Below, in pieces: positions 27,649 through 36,415 of a stretch of DNA of 37,940 bases (its first letter is position 1; every line of letters starts with the position of its first letter). The stretch is from the NCBI GenBank assembly GCA_000378905.1, contig KB900604.1:1-37940 (forward strand), read 5' to 3'. The notes below the pieces were generated by a model. That model saw only the letters and a list, made by a program, of their open reading frames with translations. It did not search any database and was not told the DNA's origin. The translations under genes and the position numbers were made by a program. Source of the stretch: an actinobacterium SCGC AAA028-A23 (lineage in GTDB: Bacteria > Actinomycetota > Actinomycetes > Nanopelagicales > Nanopelagicaceae).

Positions 27649-28428
27649 CTATCTAATTGGCCATTTAACTGGCTCAAGATACTTAGCAACCCTGCCATCT
27701 CCGGAGGATTTACCTCGAATTCGGCGCCAAATCCACGGAATTAAAAAGACTCCCACCCAGATGATATTTACTAGAGTTTTTACTAATTTACTTTTTTCTT
27801 TTGCTTCCGGCAGCAGTATTCGCCAATTTGAATCAAACTCATAATCTAATCCTTCTAAAACAGCATTAGCTAATCTTCGGTGCCCCTCTGGATTCATATG
27901 TAATCGATCAAAGGCAAGAAATCTTCGATCATTTAAGAACTCAGCATTCTTGCCCTCAAATAAAATTGTTGGATACTTTTGAGCAACCATTCTTACATTC
28001 TCATTAAAGGCGCTGAATCTTTGATGCCAAAGAGTTGCAGTCTTTCCTTTTCCTTCAACCTTATCAATTACTGTAAACACAATTACTGTTGCTCCGGCAT
28101 CAGTTAATTGCTTGATTCCTTTTTCATATTCAGGAAGTGATATCTCGGGTTTGTAATTTGGCCTCAGCACATCATTTGCACCGGCGTGAAATGAAACTAA
28201 GGTTTGTTTGCCTTCAATAAATTTAAGAGCGTGTGGTATTTGATCCTCAACAACTTGTTTAAGTAATTTACCTCTCACCGCCAAATTCATATAGGTAAAA
28301 TCAGGATTTGATTTAGCTAAAGTGTCTGCAACTCGATCTGCCCAGCCGCGGTATTTACCGTCAACTACCTCATCACTCATTCCCTCAGTCATTGAATCGC
28401 CAAGGGCGATAAAACGAGAGTACTTCAC
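27649..28428 (-). CDS. SGNH/GDSL hydrolase
   Basis: About 259 residues. Block I is FIALGDSMTEG with the nucleophile Ser, block II includes the Gly of VRGK, block III is HAGANDVL with the Asn, and block V is FDRLHMNPEGH with the Asp-His pair, so the catalytic set is complete. A C-terminal hydrophobic stretch (about 224-238) and basic tail suggest membrane association without a signal peptide. The start GTG 28428 lies one base after the rlmB stop; the longer frame from TTG 28452 would overlap rlmB. It is probably an esterase or lysophospholipase-like enzyme of unknown substrate. Confidence 0.87.
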   Translation of the reverse strand: MKYSRFIALGDSMTEGMSDEVVDGKYRGWADRVADTLAKSNPDFTYMNLAVRGKLLKQVVEDQIPHALKFIEGKQTLVSFHAGANDVLRPNYKPEISLPEYEKGIKQLTDAGATVIVFTVIDKVEGKGKTATLWHQRFSAFNENVRMVAQKYPTILFEGKNAEFLNDRRFLAFDRLHMNPEGHRRLANAVLEGLDYEFDSNWRILLPEAKEKSKLVKTLVNIIWVGVFLIPWIWRRIRGKSSGDGRVAKYLEPVKWPIR

Positions 28429-28429
28429 T

Positions 28430-29461
28430 TTATTTATTTCTTTCTGCCGCAACCTGATACATAACTATTGCTGTTGCCACGCTGGCATTTAAAGATTCAA
28501 CAGATGATTGCATTGGAATTGATACAACTAGATCACATTTTTCTCTTACTAATCTAGATAAGCCTTTTCCTTCACTACCAACAATAATAAAGATAGATTC
28601 AGTAGCTATGTTCATCTTTGCCAAGGTGACATCACCTTCGGCATCTAAACCAATAATGAAACAGCCAGCTTTTTTCGCATCTTCAATAGCGCGAACTAAA
28701 TTTGTAACCTGTGAGATTGGCATACGAGCAGCAGCTCCAGCTGAGGCCTTCCAGGCAGATCCAGTCATAGCTGCATTTCGTCGTTCTGGAATTACCACTC
28801 CATCTGCACCAAATGCTGCTGCAGATCTAACTACCGCACCTAAGTTATGTGGATCGGTAATTGAATCTAAGCCAATTAGCATCATTGGTTTTTTTGCGGA
28901 GGAGATTAATTTAGGAAATTCGGTGTAATTAAAAGGCTTTATTACAAGTGCAATACCTTGGTGATTAGAAAAACCAGTTAGATCATCAAGTGCTCTTCTT
29001 GGTAACTCTTTAATTGGCAGATCTGCATTTTTGGCTAAGCGAATTGCCTCTGAAATTTTCTCATCTATCTCAACCTTTATTGCAACAATTAACTCCTTAG
29101 CTGGAATCTTTGCCCGCAATGCCTCAACTACAGAGTTCTTGCCGGCAACTGCATCTTGGGCAGATTGCCTGCGATCAAATCTTTTCTCAGGACGATCCGG
29201 TCTGCGATCTTCACGTTTTAATTCACGATCATTTACTCGAACTGGTTTCTTAAACCCTTTTCGATCATCACGTTTTTCTACTCTGCGATCATTAACCCGA
29301 GATGCTTTCTTAAATCCTTTACGGTCATCACGTTTTTCTTCTCTGCGGTCTTCTCGTTTTTCAGGGCGCGCAACAGCGCTTCTTTCAACTCGCTTGCTGC
29401 CACCACGAGAAAAAGATTTAGGACCCTTTGGACGATCTTTACGTGATTTACCTGGTTTCAT
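28430..29461 (-). CDS. rlmB: 23S rRNA 2'-O-methyltransferase RlmB (SpoU/TrmH family) with a repetitive basic N-terminal tail
   Basis: About 343 residues. The C-terminal 240 residues form a SpoU methyltransferase: substrate-binding domain from AGKNSVVEALRAKIPAKEL, then knot motifs LIGLDSITDPHNLGAVVRSAAAFG (motif 1), IIVGSEGKGLSRLV (motif 2) and IPMQSSVESLNASVATAIVMYQ (motif 3). It should methylate the ribose of a guanosine in 23S rRNA with S-adenosylmethionine. The first 100 residues are almost all Lys, Arg, Asp and Glu and include a 20-residue tandem repeat (EKRDDRKGFKK... twice), probably a disordered RNA-binding tail. ATG 29461 overlaps the cysS stop by one base (TGATG). Confidence 0.93.
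   Translation of the reverse strand: MKPGKSRKDRPKGPKSFSRGGSKRVERSAVARPEKREDRREEKRDDRKGFKKASRVNDRRVEKRDDRKGFKKPVRVNDRELKREDRRPDRPEKRFDRRQSAQDAVAGKNSVVEALRAKIPAKELIVAIKVEIDEKISEAIRLAKNADLPIKELPRRALDDLTGFSNHQGIALVIKPFNYTEFPKLISSAKKPMMLIGLDSITDPHNLGAVVRSAAAFGADGVVIPERRNAAMTGSAWKASAGAAARMPISQVTNLVRAIEDAKKAGCFIIGLDAEGDVTLAKMNIATESIFIIVGSEGKGLSRLVREKCDLVVSIPMQSSVESLNASVATAIVMYQVAAERNK
29221..29340. repeat. 60-bp tandem repeat in the rlmB N-terminal tail (two copies)
   Basis: Bases 29221-29280 and 29281-29340 align without gaps, encoding EKRDDRKGFKK-x-x-RVNDR twice. A degenerate third, shorter unit follows at about 29341-29366. The period is exactly 20 codons. Confidence 0.85.
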
Positions 29462-30834
29462 CAATAACTCCACCTTGGTCCGTTAGCTGTGTCTTCAACA
29501 GTAATGCCTAGGGCTGCAATCTGATCTCGTATTTGATCCGCAGTTGCAAAATCTTTTCGCAATCGTGCCGCTTCACGCTGATCTAACGCTAATTTAATTA
29601 ATCCATCCATCGCTGCATCATTTGTTTTTCCGCCAGCAAAGGCTGCATCCTTTGGATCACAACCTAGAATGGAAAGCGCTCCTCTTATCTCACCCGCTGT
29701 TTTTGCAATAATTTTCTTATCCTCAGGGGATGAGTTTCCAATTCGCATTGATTCTGCAATAAAAGCTAGTGCTTGAGGAACGGCTAGATCATCATTCATT
29801 GCAGCTGCAAACTCAGGAGCTATTAATATTTCAACCTCTTTACCTAACACACTTTCTGCTCTGCTTAAAAAGGCTTCAACTCGTTTAAATGAGGTTGCAG
29901 ATTCTGCCAAGGCTTCAAATGAGAACTCCAGCATGCTTCGATAATGCGCACTTCCTAAATACCAACGCAATTCAATTCCACGCACCTTCTTTAAAATCTC
30001 TGCAACCTGTAATGAGTTTCCTAGAGATTTACTCATTTTTTCACCACTAGTTGTTACCCAAGCGTTGTGCATCCAAATATTTGAAAACTTATATCCGGCA
30101 GCATTTGATTGGGCAATCTCATTTTCATGGTGTGGAAAAATTAAATCTAATCCGCCGCCATGAATATCAAATGCCTCACCTAAGTAAGCATGCGCCATTG
30201 CCGAGCACTCTAAGTGCCAACCAGGTCGGCCATCGCCCCAAGGAGTTGGCCATGATGGCTCACCCTTCTTTGCAGCTTTCCATAATGCAAAATCTCTAGG
30301 ATCTTTCTTAAACTCTAAATCTGCATCCTCACTAGGGAGCAGGTCATCTAATTTTTGATTAGAAAGAGTTAAGTACTCTTTTAATTTTCTAACCTCTAGA
30401 TAAACATCACCGTTGCCTGGTGCATAGGCTGATCCATTTTCAATTAATTTCTCCATTAACTGGATCATCTGAGTGATGTGACCAGTTGCCCGTGGTTCAT
30501 AGGTTGGCGGCATAACATTTAAAGCGTCATATGCATCGGTAAATGCCCGCTCATACTTCATGGCAACTTGCCACCAAGGAATCTCTTCATGGTTTGCTTT
30601 ATGCAAAATCTTGTCATCAATATCAGTTACATTTCTAACAAATGTGACATCAAAGCCAGATGCAATTAACCAACGACGCAAAATATCAAAGTTCACACCG
30701 CTTCTGATGTGTCCAATATGAGGAGGTGCTTGCACAGTTGCACCGCAAAGATAAATACCAACTTTGCCAGCAGTTAATGGATTAAATGTTGATACGGTGC
30801 GAGATTTTGTGTCATATAGATTCAGCGCGCTCAT
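29461..30834 (-). CDS. cysS: Cysteinyl-tRNA synthetase
   Basis: This 457-residue class I synthetase charges tRNA-Cys. The HIGH motif is in CGATVQAPPHIGHIRSG (about 30-46), the zinc-site Cys in HLECSAMAHAYLG, HHENEIAQS follows, and the KMSKS loop is GEKMSKSLGN (about 267-276). The length and full C-terminal DALR-like part favour CysS over the shorter mycothiol ligase MshC, a paralogue expected elsewhere in a mycothiol producer. The order ispDF-cysS-rlmB is conserved in Actinobacteria. Confidence 0.96.
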   Translation of the reverse strand: MSALNLYDTKSRTVSTFNPLTAGKVGIYLCGATVQAPPHIGHIRSGVNFDILRRWLIASGFDVTFVRNVTDIDDKILHKANHEEIPWWQVAMKYERAFTDAYDALNVMPPTYEPRATGHITQMIQLMEKLIENGSAYAPGNGDVYLEVRKLKEYLTLSNQKLDDLLPSEDADLEFKKDPRDFALWKAAKKGEPSWPTPWGDGRPGWHLECSAMAHAYLGEAFDIHGGGLDLIFPHHENEIAQSNAAGYKFSNIWMHNAWVTTSGEKMSKSLGNSLQVAEILKKVRGIELRWYLGSAHYRSMLEFSFEALAESATSFKRVEAFLSRAESVLGKEVEILIAPEFAAAMNDDLAVPQALAFIAESMRIGNSSPEDKKIIAKTAGEIRGALSILGCDPKDAAFAGGKTNDAAMDGLIKLALDQREAARLRKDFATADQIRDQIAALGITVEDTANGPRWSY

Positions 30835-30849
30835 CAGAGGATTTTACCT

Positions 30850-31992
30850 TTACGCGCTAACTAATAATGCAGTTGCAATCGCAGATAAGCCTTTGCCCTC
30901 GCCAGTAAAGCCCAAACCATCTGTTGATGTGGCAGATACTGAGACAGCAGCACCAGATAAGGCAGCTGAGATTGCAGCAATCGCCTCAGCTCTGCGGGGT
31001 GCAATCTTGGGTCTGTTTCCGACAATTTGAACTGAAACATTTTCAATGTTAAAACCAGCAGCTTTAACTTTTGCCAAGCTTTCAGCCAACATCTGTGCAC
31101 CACTTGCGCCAGCATATTTCGCATCTGCAACGCCAAAATTACTGCCAAGATCACCAAGATTTGCAGCGGCAAGCAGAGCATCACAGATTGCATGGGATGC
31201 AACATCACCATCTGAATGGCCATCTAAACCAATTTCATCACTCCAGGTAAGGCAAGCAAGTGAAAGCTTTCTATTTTTATCAGTTGAAAATGCATGAGCA
31301 TCTGTGCCAATACCAACTCTTAATTTTACTTTGCTATCAGGATGCAATATTTCAAGTGCTCTAGATAAATCAGATTTATTTGTTATCTTAAGTGCGCGCT
31401 CATCTCCTGCAATTGTTTTAACCTTAACGCCTAAGGCCTCAACCAATGCTGCATCATCTGTTGCATCATCACTTGCTTGATGAGCTCGCTCTAATACTGA
31501 TTTGGTAAATCCTTGTGGGGTTTGAACTGCGCGAAGTGATGATCTATCTGGGGTATTTCTAACATAACCAGATGCATCAACCTCTTTGATGGTGTCAACT
31601 AAATCTAAGACTGGCACAACCGCTTGCTCACCATTGACTAACTGATCAATAACTGATTTTGCTAAAGCAGTTGGTGCAAGTGATCTTGCTGCATCATGAA
31701 CTAACACATACTCATATTGATTTGGAATACTAGCTAGAGCAATTCGAATACTGTCACTGCGCAAAACACCGCCAGTAATTACCGTTACCTGATCTCCTAA
31801 TACTTTCTTAAACTCATCTTCAAAGCCGCTAGGTGCGGTAACAACAATATGTTGGGCGATGGGTGCAAGATTTGCCACAGCATGTTCGACCAAAGTTTTA
31901 TCAAGTAATTTAACTAATGCTTTTGGAAGGTTTGCACCTAAGCGATTTCCAGCACCAGCTGCAGCAATAATTGCGGCAGTTTTGTTAATCAT
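30850..31992 (-). CDS. ispDF: Bifunctional IspD-IspF (MEP pathway) fusion enzyme
   Basis: The protein has 380 residues. Residues 1-215 are IspD, the CTP:2-C-methyl-D-erythritol-4-phosphate cytidylyltransferase ([14 protein letters not shown] at 6-19, [10 protein letters not shown] near 100, RAVQTPQGF near 158). From about 224 it is IspF, the 2,4-cyclodiphosphate synthase ([11 protein letters not shown] with zinc ligands, [20 protein letters not shown], and [13 protein letters not shown]). The fusion catalyses two non-consecutive steps of isoprenoid precursor synthesis. Mycobacteria and Streptomyces keep ispD and ispF as separate neighbours; here they are one open frame, with no stop or frameshift visible. 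carD lies upstream by 19 bases, cysS downstream by 15. Confidence 0.95.
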   Translation of the reverse strand: MINKTAAIIAAAGAGNRLGANLPKALVKLLDKTLVEHAVANLAPIAQHIVVTAPSGFEDEFKKVLGDQVTVITGGVLRSDSIRIALASIPNQYEYVLVHDAARSLAPTALAKSVIDQLVNGEQAVVPVLDLVDTIKEVDASGYVRNTPDRSSLRAVQTPQGFTKSVLERAHQASDDATDDAALVEALGVKVKTIAGDERALKITNKSDLSRALEILHPDSKVKLRVGIGTDAHAFSTDKNRKLSLACLTWSDEIGLDGHSDGDVASHAICDALLAAANLGDLGSNFGVADAKYAGASGAQMLAESLAKVKAAGFNIENVSVQIVGNRPKIAPRRAEAIAAISAALSGAAVSVSATSTDGLGFTGEGKGLSAIATALLVSA

Positions 31993-32011
31993 GACAGTTA
32001 ATTACTGCCAA

Positions 32012-32494
32012 TTAAGAGGCGAGAACCTCATCTAGCAAGGTTGCAGCTTTAACTTCATCGGTGCGCTCAGCGAGTGCCAACTCTGAAACTAAAATTTGCT
32101 TTGCTTTAGACAACATACGTTTTTCACCAGCTGATAATCCACGATCTAAATCACGACGGTATAAATCACGAACAACCTCGGCTACCTTAATTACATCACC
32201 AGATGCTAATTTTTCAACATTTGCTTTGTAACGACGAGACCAGTTAGTTGGCTCCTCTGTATATGGTTGACGTAAAACATTAAATACTCGATCAAGTCCT
32301 GCGCTATCAACAACATCTCTTACGCCGACTAGATCAATATTTTCGGCTGGGACGCGCACTGTTAGATCGCCTTGGGCAACCTTTAAAACTAGATAGATCT
32401 TCTCTTCACCTTTGATTGTGCGCTTTTCGATCGCTTCAATCTGTGCTGCTCCGTGGTGTGGATAAACAACGGTTTCGCCGACTTTAAATGTCAT
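32012..32494 (-). CDS. carD: CarD-family RNA polymerase-binding regulator
   Basis: This 160-residue protein nearly equals mycobacterial CarD in length. The N-terminal RNA polymerase-interacting domain starts [23 protein letters not shown]. The C-terminal helical DNA-binding domain contains [17 protein letters not shown] and [22 protein letters not shown], including the Trp (in TNWSRR) that wedges into the -10 upstream edge in mycobacterial CarD. It stabilises open complexes at rRNA and other promoters. ATG 32494 is chosen over an upstream start at 32548 because it gives the conserved N-terminus. The sense strand has only a weak AAAGG. Confidence 0.96.
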   Translation of the reverse strand: MTFKVGETVVYPHHGAAQIEAIEKRTIKGEEKIYLVLKVAQGDLTVRVPAENIDLVGVRDVVDSAGLDRVFNVLRQPYTEEPTNWSRRYKANVEKLASGDVIKVAEVVRDLYRRDLDRGLSAGEKRMLSKAKQILVSELALAERTDEVKAATLLDEVLAS

Positions 32495-32597
32495 AGGAGG
32501 AAAAGGCCTTTCGCTAGGAGCTAATAATACCAGCAATTTGCGACCCATTTCACCCTCATAAATTGCCCCTAATTTTCAAGATATTTACCACCCAAGA

Positions 32598-32603
32598 TAA
32601 CCT
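32598..32603 (+). promoter_or_regulatory. -10 element (TAACCT) of a leaderless promoter for the LpqE-like lipoprotein
   Basis: TAACCT lies 6 bases before ATG 32610 with no ribosome site. Confidence 0.4.
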
Positions 32604-32609
32604 TTAGCC

Positions 32610-33122
32610 ATGGCATCTACCATCAAAAAAATAGCAGTACTAACAGTTGCTGCCATCTTGCTAACAAGTTGTGGATCTGGTCAAACAGCTGAAACTCGAA
32701 CCATTAAACAAGTAACTGATGGTGTTGAGGCCCAAAGCAATGAAATCAGATTGCGAAACATCAAGATTATTAAAAACAATTTATCTCAAGGTATTTTAAT
32801 TGGAACATTAGTTAATTGGTCAGATTCATCAGATGCTTTGGTTGGGATCAGTATTGATGGAGCACCAGCCCAACTTTCTGCGCCTTCATTTGATCTATTA
32901 AGAAATAAGCCAATTACCTTTGTTGGAGAGTCTGCGAATGCTGATGCCTTTGCTTTAATTACAAAAAATGCTGGTGAGCGATTACCAATTACCTTCACAT
33001 TTGCCACCGCATCCCCAGTAACAGTTGATGCTTTGGTTGTGCAACAAGAGGGTATTTATGAATCCCTGCAAAGAGTTATCCAAACTCAAACTCCAGTTGT
33101 GACTGAAGAGGTTAAGCCTTAA
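32610..33122 (+). CDS. LpqE-like lipoprotein
   Basis: The protein has 170 residues. A signal peptide ends in the lipobox LTSC (Cys at about 21), so the mature protein is lipid-anchored outside the membrane. The mature part looks like one beta-rich domain (IRLRNIKII, ILIGTLVNWSDSSD, LPITFTFATASPV) similar to the copper-chaperone-like fold of LpqE/PCuAC-type proteins, but the Met/His copper ligands are not obvious. M. tuberculosis lpqE (Rv3584) is also divergent from carD, so synteny supports the name. Its function is unknown. It overlaps the convergent regX3 by 4 bases. Confidence 0.75.
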   Translation: MASTIKKIAVLTVAAILLTSCGSGQTAETRTIKQVTDGVEAQSNEIRLRNIKIIKNNLSQGILIGTLVNWSDSSDALVGISIDGAPAQLSAPSFDLLRNKPITFVGESANADAFALITKNAGERLPITFTFATASPVTVDALVVQQEGIYESLQRVIQTQTPVVTEEVKP

Positions 33123-33802
33123 CTTTCAAACTTATATCCAAGACCTCTAATGGTCTGGATATAAACTGGATTTGCTGGATCTTTTTCAATCTTTGCTCTT
33201 AATCTTTTAACATGAACATCTAAAGTTTTAGTATCCCCAAAATAATCAGATCCCCAGACGCGATCAATTAACTGGGTTCTAGTTAACACCCGGCCACTAT
33301 TTCTAACTAAGAACTCAAGTAATTCAAACTCCTTTAAAGGAAGTGCAATATTTTCACCATTAATACTCACCTGGTGACGTTCAACATCAATTACAACTGG
33401 GCCTGCTGAGATTGATCCACCTTGATTAACAAATGCATCAGCATTATTTCTTCTAAGAACTGCTTTAATTCTGGCAACTAGCTCTGCCTTTGAATACGGT
33501 TTAACAACATAATCATCTGCGCCAAGCTCTAATCCAACAACCTTATCCACCTCAGTATCTTTAGCGGTAAGCATAATTATTGGCACCTGCGACTTTGCTC
33601 TGATCTGCCGGCAAACTTCTGTGCCAGAGACCTCAGGCAGCATTAGATCTAACAAGATTAAATCTGGGTTGGTTTTAGCAAACTTTTCCAGTGCTTCCCG
33701 GCCATCCCTTGCGGTTTCAATTGTGAAACCCTCTTTGCTTAGCAATAACTCAAGTGGATCAAGAACTGATTCTTCATCTTCAACAATTAAAATTCGAGTC
33801 AT
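33119..33802 (-). CDS. regX3: Response regulator RegX3/PhoP-type (OmpR family)
   Basis: The protein has 227 residues. The receiver domain has the acidic pocket VEDEE (about 7-11), phospho-acceptor Asp in LILLDLMLPE (about 53) and the conserved Lys in VVKPYSKAE (about 101). The winged-helix domain (about 130-227) ends RGLGYKFES, with the recognition region DTKTLDVHVKRLRAKIE. As in other Actinobacteria it should control phosphate-starvation genes. The start overlaps the senX3 end by 4 bases (ATGA). Confidence 0.94.
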   Translation of the reverse strand: MTRILIVEDEESVLDPLELLLSKEGFTIETARDGREALEKFAKTNPDLILLDLMLPEVSGTEVCRQIRAKSQVPIIMLTAKDTEVDKVVGLELGADDYVVKPYSKAELVARIKAVLRRNNADAFVNQGGSISAGPVVIDVERHQVSINGENIALPLKEFELLEFLVRNSGRVLTRTQLIDRVWGSDYFGDTKTLDVHVKRLRAKIEKDPANPVYIQTIRGLGYKFES

Positions 33803-34860
33803 TGTTCAACCTTCTCTTTGACAATCGGAAGCCTAATGGCAAATGTGCTTCCCACCCCTAATGAGCTCCACACCTTCACCTCACCACCATGATTCTTACA
33901 AACATGCTTCACAATTGATAAGCCAAGACCAGTTCCACCGGTTGCTCTAGATCTTGCTGGATCAACCCGATAGAAGCGTTCAAATATTCGATCTAAGTTC
34001 TCCTCCACAATTCCAATTCCTTGATCCTTCACCAAGATTTCAACAATATTATCTTCAACCCTGGTACTAACACTGACATGTGTTCCATCAGCGCTGTAGT
34101 TGATCGCATTCTCAACTAAATTGTGAACTGCCATTACCAACTGCTCACGATTGCCAACAACTGCGCAATCACTCATCTCACCTAACTCAACCTCAATCTT
34201 TCTAATCTCAGCCATCGCCTCACATTGATTGATCGCCTCTTTAATCACATCGGTAATGTCAACCTGATCAGCCATATCAAGAGGATCTGAGTCTTGCAAC
34301 TTGGAGAGGTTAATAATCTCTCGCACTAAATCATTTAATCTTGTTGTTTGTAATTTAATCTTGTTGGCAAATGCCACCACCCGCTCTGGCTCATTTTTAA
34401 TCTCAAGCAACGCATCTGAGTTAAGTGAGAGTGCTTGAATTGGAGTTTTAAGTTCATGAGAGATATTGGTAATAAAATCTCTTCTAATTGCATCAATCCG
34501 CTGCTTCTCACCTTCATCATCAATAATCACCAGCACCAAGCCATCTGGTGAGATTAAAGCTGCGGTGATTTGTAACTCTCGTTTACCTGAACCAATTGGA
34601 CCACGGGCAACCTCAATTGATCCCTCTTGAGTTTGGCCAGTTCTTCTAACCACTCGAACTAAAGCAAGCAACTCTTCACTACTAATTTTTCCTTCATTTA
34701 TTAAATTTAATAACTGAATCTTTTCAGTTGCAAATAAAACTTTTCCACTGGTATTAACAATTATTGATTCACGATCTAATGAATTTAATGTTGAAACTAA
34801 GACAGCGGGAATAAGATTTTGTTCAACCTGATCATCTGGTTTTTTATTTAGCCAGCCCAT
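33799..34860 (-). CDS. senX3: Sensor histidine kinase SenX3/PhoR-type, without membrane helices
   Basis: The protein has 353 residues from ATG 34860 (the earlier in-frame start at 34887 is less likely). The N-terminal 115 residues look like a PAS-type domain, followed by the phospho-acceptor helix ITNISHELKTP (His at about 135), N box HNLVENAINYS, G1 VKDQGIGI, F box FERFYRVDPARSRATGG and G2 GGTGLGLSI. Mycobacterial SenX3 is about 410 residues with two N-terminal membrane helices; none is present here, so this kinase should be cytosolic. It pairs with RegX3 and faces phoU across a shared promoter region. A -10 box sits 6 bases before the ATG. Confidence 0.93.
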   Translation of the reverse strand: MGWLNKKPDDQVEQNLIPAVLVSTLNSLDRESIIVNTSGKVLFATEKIQLLNLINEGKISSEELLALVRVVRRTGQTQEGSIEVARGPIGSGKRELQITAALISPDGLVLVIIDDEGEKQRIDAIRRDFITNISHELKTPIQALSLNSDALLEIKNEPERVVAFANKIKLQTTRLNDLVREIINLSKLQDSDPLDMADQVDITDVIKEAINQCEAMAEIRKIEVELGEMSDCAVVGNREQLVMAVHNLVENAINYSADGTHVSVSTRVEDNIVEILVKDQGIGIVEENLDRIFERFYRVDPARSRATGGTGLGLSIVKHVCKNHGGEVKVWSSLGVGSTFAIRLPIVKEKVEQ

Positions 34861-34866
34861 GAGTGA

Positions 34867-34872
34867 ATGGTA
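34867..34872 (-). promoter_or_regulatory. -10 element (TACCAT) of a leaderless promoter for senX3-regX3
   Basis: On the minus strand TACCAT is followed by 6 bases and ATG 34860. The PHO-box-like repeats lie upstream of it at 34918-34946. Confidence 0.45.
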
Positions 34873-34917
34873 TGGGCAAGGATGCATTTATTTAAATGTG
34901 GTGCTCACCCAGCCGTT

Positions 34918-34946
34918 GTTTGCCCCCTGTTAACGCTCTATTTACC
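34918..34946 (+). promoter_or_regulatory. PHO-box-like direct repeats (three heptamers, 11-bp period) between senX3 and phoU
   Basis: GTTTGCC (34918), GTTAACG (34929) and ATTTACC (34940) are spaced exactly 11 bases, each matching 5 of 7 positions of the actinobacterial PHO-box core GTTCACC. A related GCTCACC lies at 34903, out of phase. RegX3/PhoP dimers bind such tandem units, and the divergent phoU / phoR-phoP promoter of Streptomyces is a known PhoP target. Both genes could be auto-regulated from here. Confidence 0.5.
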
Positions 34947-34976
34947 CCTGAGTGTGAATAAAAGATTAATTAATAG

Positions 34977-34982
34977 TATCTT
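34977..34982 (+). promoter_or_regulatory. -10 element (TATCTT) of a leaderless promoter for phoU
   Basis: TATCTT lies 7 bases before ATG 34990. An overlapping alternative, TAGTAT (34974-34979), lies 10 bases before it. No ribosome site is visible. Confidence 0.4.
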
Positions 34983-34989
34983 TAAGCCT

Positions 34990-35643
34990 ATGCGCGACGC
35001 CTTTCATGATGAATTAGATGCCATCACCCAGAGTTTGGTTGATATGGCGATGCTGGTTAAGAAGGCGACCGCCGATGCCACAACCGCATTACTAACTGCA
35101 GATCTATCTTTAGCTGAGAAGGTAATTGCTCAAGATGATGTGATTGATTCAATGCAACATGAGTTAGATGCAAAGACAATGAAATTACTTGCAACCCAAC
35201 AACCAGTTGCCTCTGATTTAAGAGTTTTAGTTACCTCACTTCGCATGAGTGCTGATTTAGAGCGAATGGGAGATATGGCCCATCACATCTCAAAGTTGGC
35301 AAGAATGCGCCACCCAGGAACCGCAGTTCCATCTGAGGCAAGTTTGACCATTGAAGAGATGGGCAGAGTTGCCGGATTAATTATTGAAAAAACTGCAAAG
35401 ATTATTGCCAGCCGAAATCTTGATGATGCTAAGCAATTAGCAATTGATGATGATGAGATGGATAAGCTGCATCGTAAATTGATCCAATCTTTAATCACCA
35501 AAGATTGGCCGCATGGAGCTGAGTCTGCAATTGATTTAACCTTACTTGGCCGTTACTACGAAAGATCTGCAGACCATGCAGTTTCAATCTCAAGAAGAGT
35601 TCACTTCTTAGTAACAGGTACTTATCTAGAGGATAAGTCTTAA
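34990..35643 (+). CDS. phoU: Phosphate signalling regulator PhoU
   Basis: This 217-residue protein is built of two three-helix PhoU domains. Each has the metal-binding helix motif: DLERMGDMAHHI (about 88-99) and YYERSADHAVSI (about 191-202). PhoU restrains phosphate-starvation signalling by linking the Pst transporter to the sensor kinase. ATG 34990 gives the family N-terminus MRDAFHDELD; the open frame extends upstream to 34867 across the promoter, which I reject. Divergence from senX3-regX3 matches the Streptomyces arrangement. No pst genes are in the window. Confidence 0.95.
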   Translation: MRDAFHDELDAITQSLVDMAMLVKKATADATTALLTADLSLAEKVIAQDDVIDSMQHELDAKTMKLLATQQPVASDLRVLVTSLRMSADLERMGDMAHHISKLARMRHPGTAVPSEASLTIEEMGRVAGLIIEKTAKIIASRNLDDAKQLAIDDDEMDKLHRKLIQSLITKDWPHGAESAIDLTLLGRYYERSADHAVSISRRVHFLVTGTYLEDKS

Positions 35644-35649
35644 GAAAAT

Positions 35650-36396
35650 TTACTTCTTGCCCTGGTTTGCAACCTCGGCGATTGCAGCTTGCGCAGCCAC
35701 CGGATCTAAATAACGACCACCTTTTGTAATTGGTTTAAAATCATTTTCAAACTCATATAACAGTGGAATACCGGTTGGGATATTAACCCCGGCAATATCA
35801 GCATCTGAAATCTGATCAATATATTTAACAATTGCTCTAATTGAATTGCCATGAGCGGTGATTAAAACCAATTTGCCAGCATTTAAATCATCAGCAATTT
35901 CACCAGTTAGGTATGGCACAGCCCGCGCCACAACATCCTTTAAGCACTCTGTCTTTGGTAGATCACTTCCTAAATCTGCATACTTTGGCTCACTTGCTTG
36001 GGAGTATTGATCATCATCTGCAATTGCAGGAGGTGGCACATCAAAACTCCTGCGCCATAATTGAAATTGCTCTGCACCAAACTCCTTTAGGGTCTGCGCC
36101 TTATCTTTTCCTTGAAGTGCGCCATAGTGGCGCTCATTCAAACGCCAGCTTCGCTTAGTTGGAATATTTGTGATCCCAGCACTTTTCATTGCAATATCTG
36201 CAGTATTAATCGCCCGCTTTAGCAAAGATGTATATAAAACATCAGGAATTAACCCTGCCTCTTTTAATAAAACTCCAGCTCTTGCAGCCTCTGCCTCGCC
36301 CTTTTGCGATAACTCAACATCAACCCAGCCGGTAAAAAGATTTTTAGCATTCCAAGCACTCTCACCATGACGGAGCAAAATTAATTTCCGGCTCAT
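35650..36396 (-). CDS. gpmA: 2,3-bisphosphoglycerate-dependent phosphoglycerate mutase
   Basis: This 248-residue glycolytic enzyme interconverts 3- and 2-phosphoglycerate. The phosphohistidine motif [22 protein letters not shown] (about 8-29), the catalytic Glu/His region [15 protein letters not shown] (about 85-99) and [15 protein letters not shown] (second His, about 179-193) are complete. A GAAAGGA ribosome site precedes ATG 36396. The order mshA, ybjN, gpmA, then senX3-regX3 follows the M. tuberculosis Rv0486-Rv0491 region, with phoU inserted here. Confidence 0.96.
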   Translation of the reverse strand: MSRKLILLRHGESAWNAKNLFTGWVDVELSQKGEAEAARAGVLLKEAGLIPDVLYTSLLKRAINTADIAMKSAGITNIPTKRSWRLNERHYGALQGKDKAQTLKEFGAEQFQLWRRSFDVPPPAIADDDQYSQASEPKYADLGSDLPKTECLKDVVARAVPYLTGEIADDLNAGKLVLITAHGNSIRAIVKYIDQISDADIAGVNIPTGIPLLYEFENDFKPITKGGRYLDPVAAQAAIAEVANQGKK

Positions 36397-36415
36397 ACAA
36401 GTAATCCTTTCACAA

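Noticed and set aside
29461-30834. cysS considered as mycothiol ligase MshC
   Set aside because: Full length, complete HIGH and KMSKS motifs, a long C-terminal part and the ispDF-rlmB neighbourhood fit the tRNA synthetase.
32495-32500. AGGAGG next to the carD start as a ribosome site
   Set aside because: It is on the plus strand; on the carD strand it reads CCTCCT and cannot pair with 16S rRNA.
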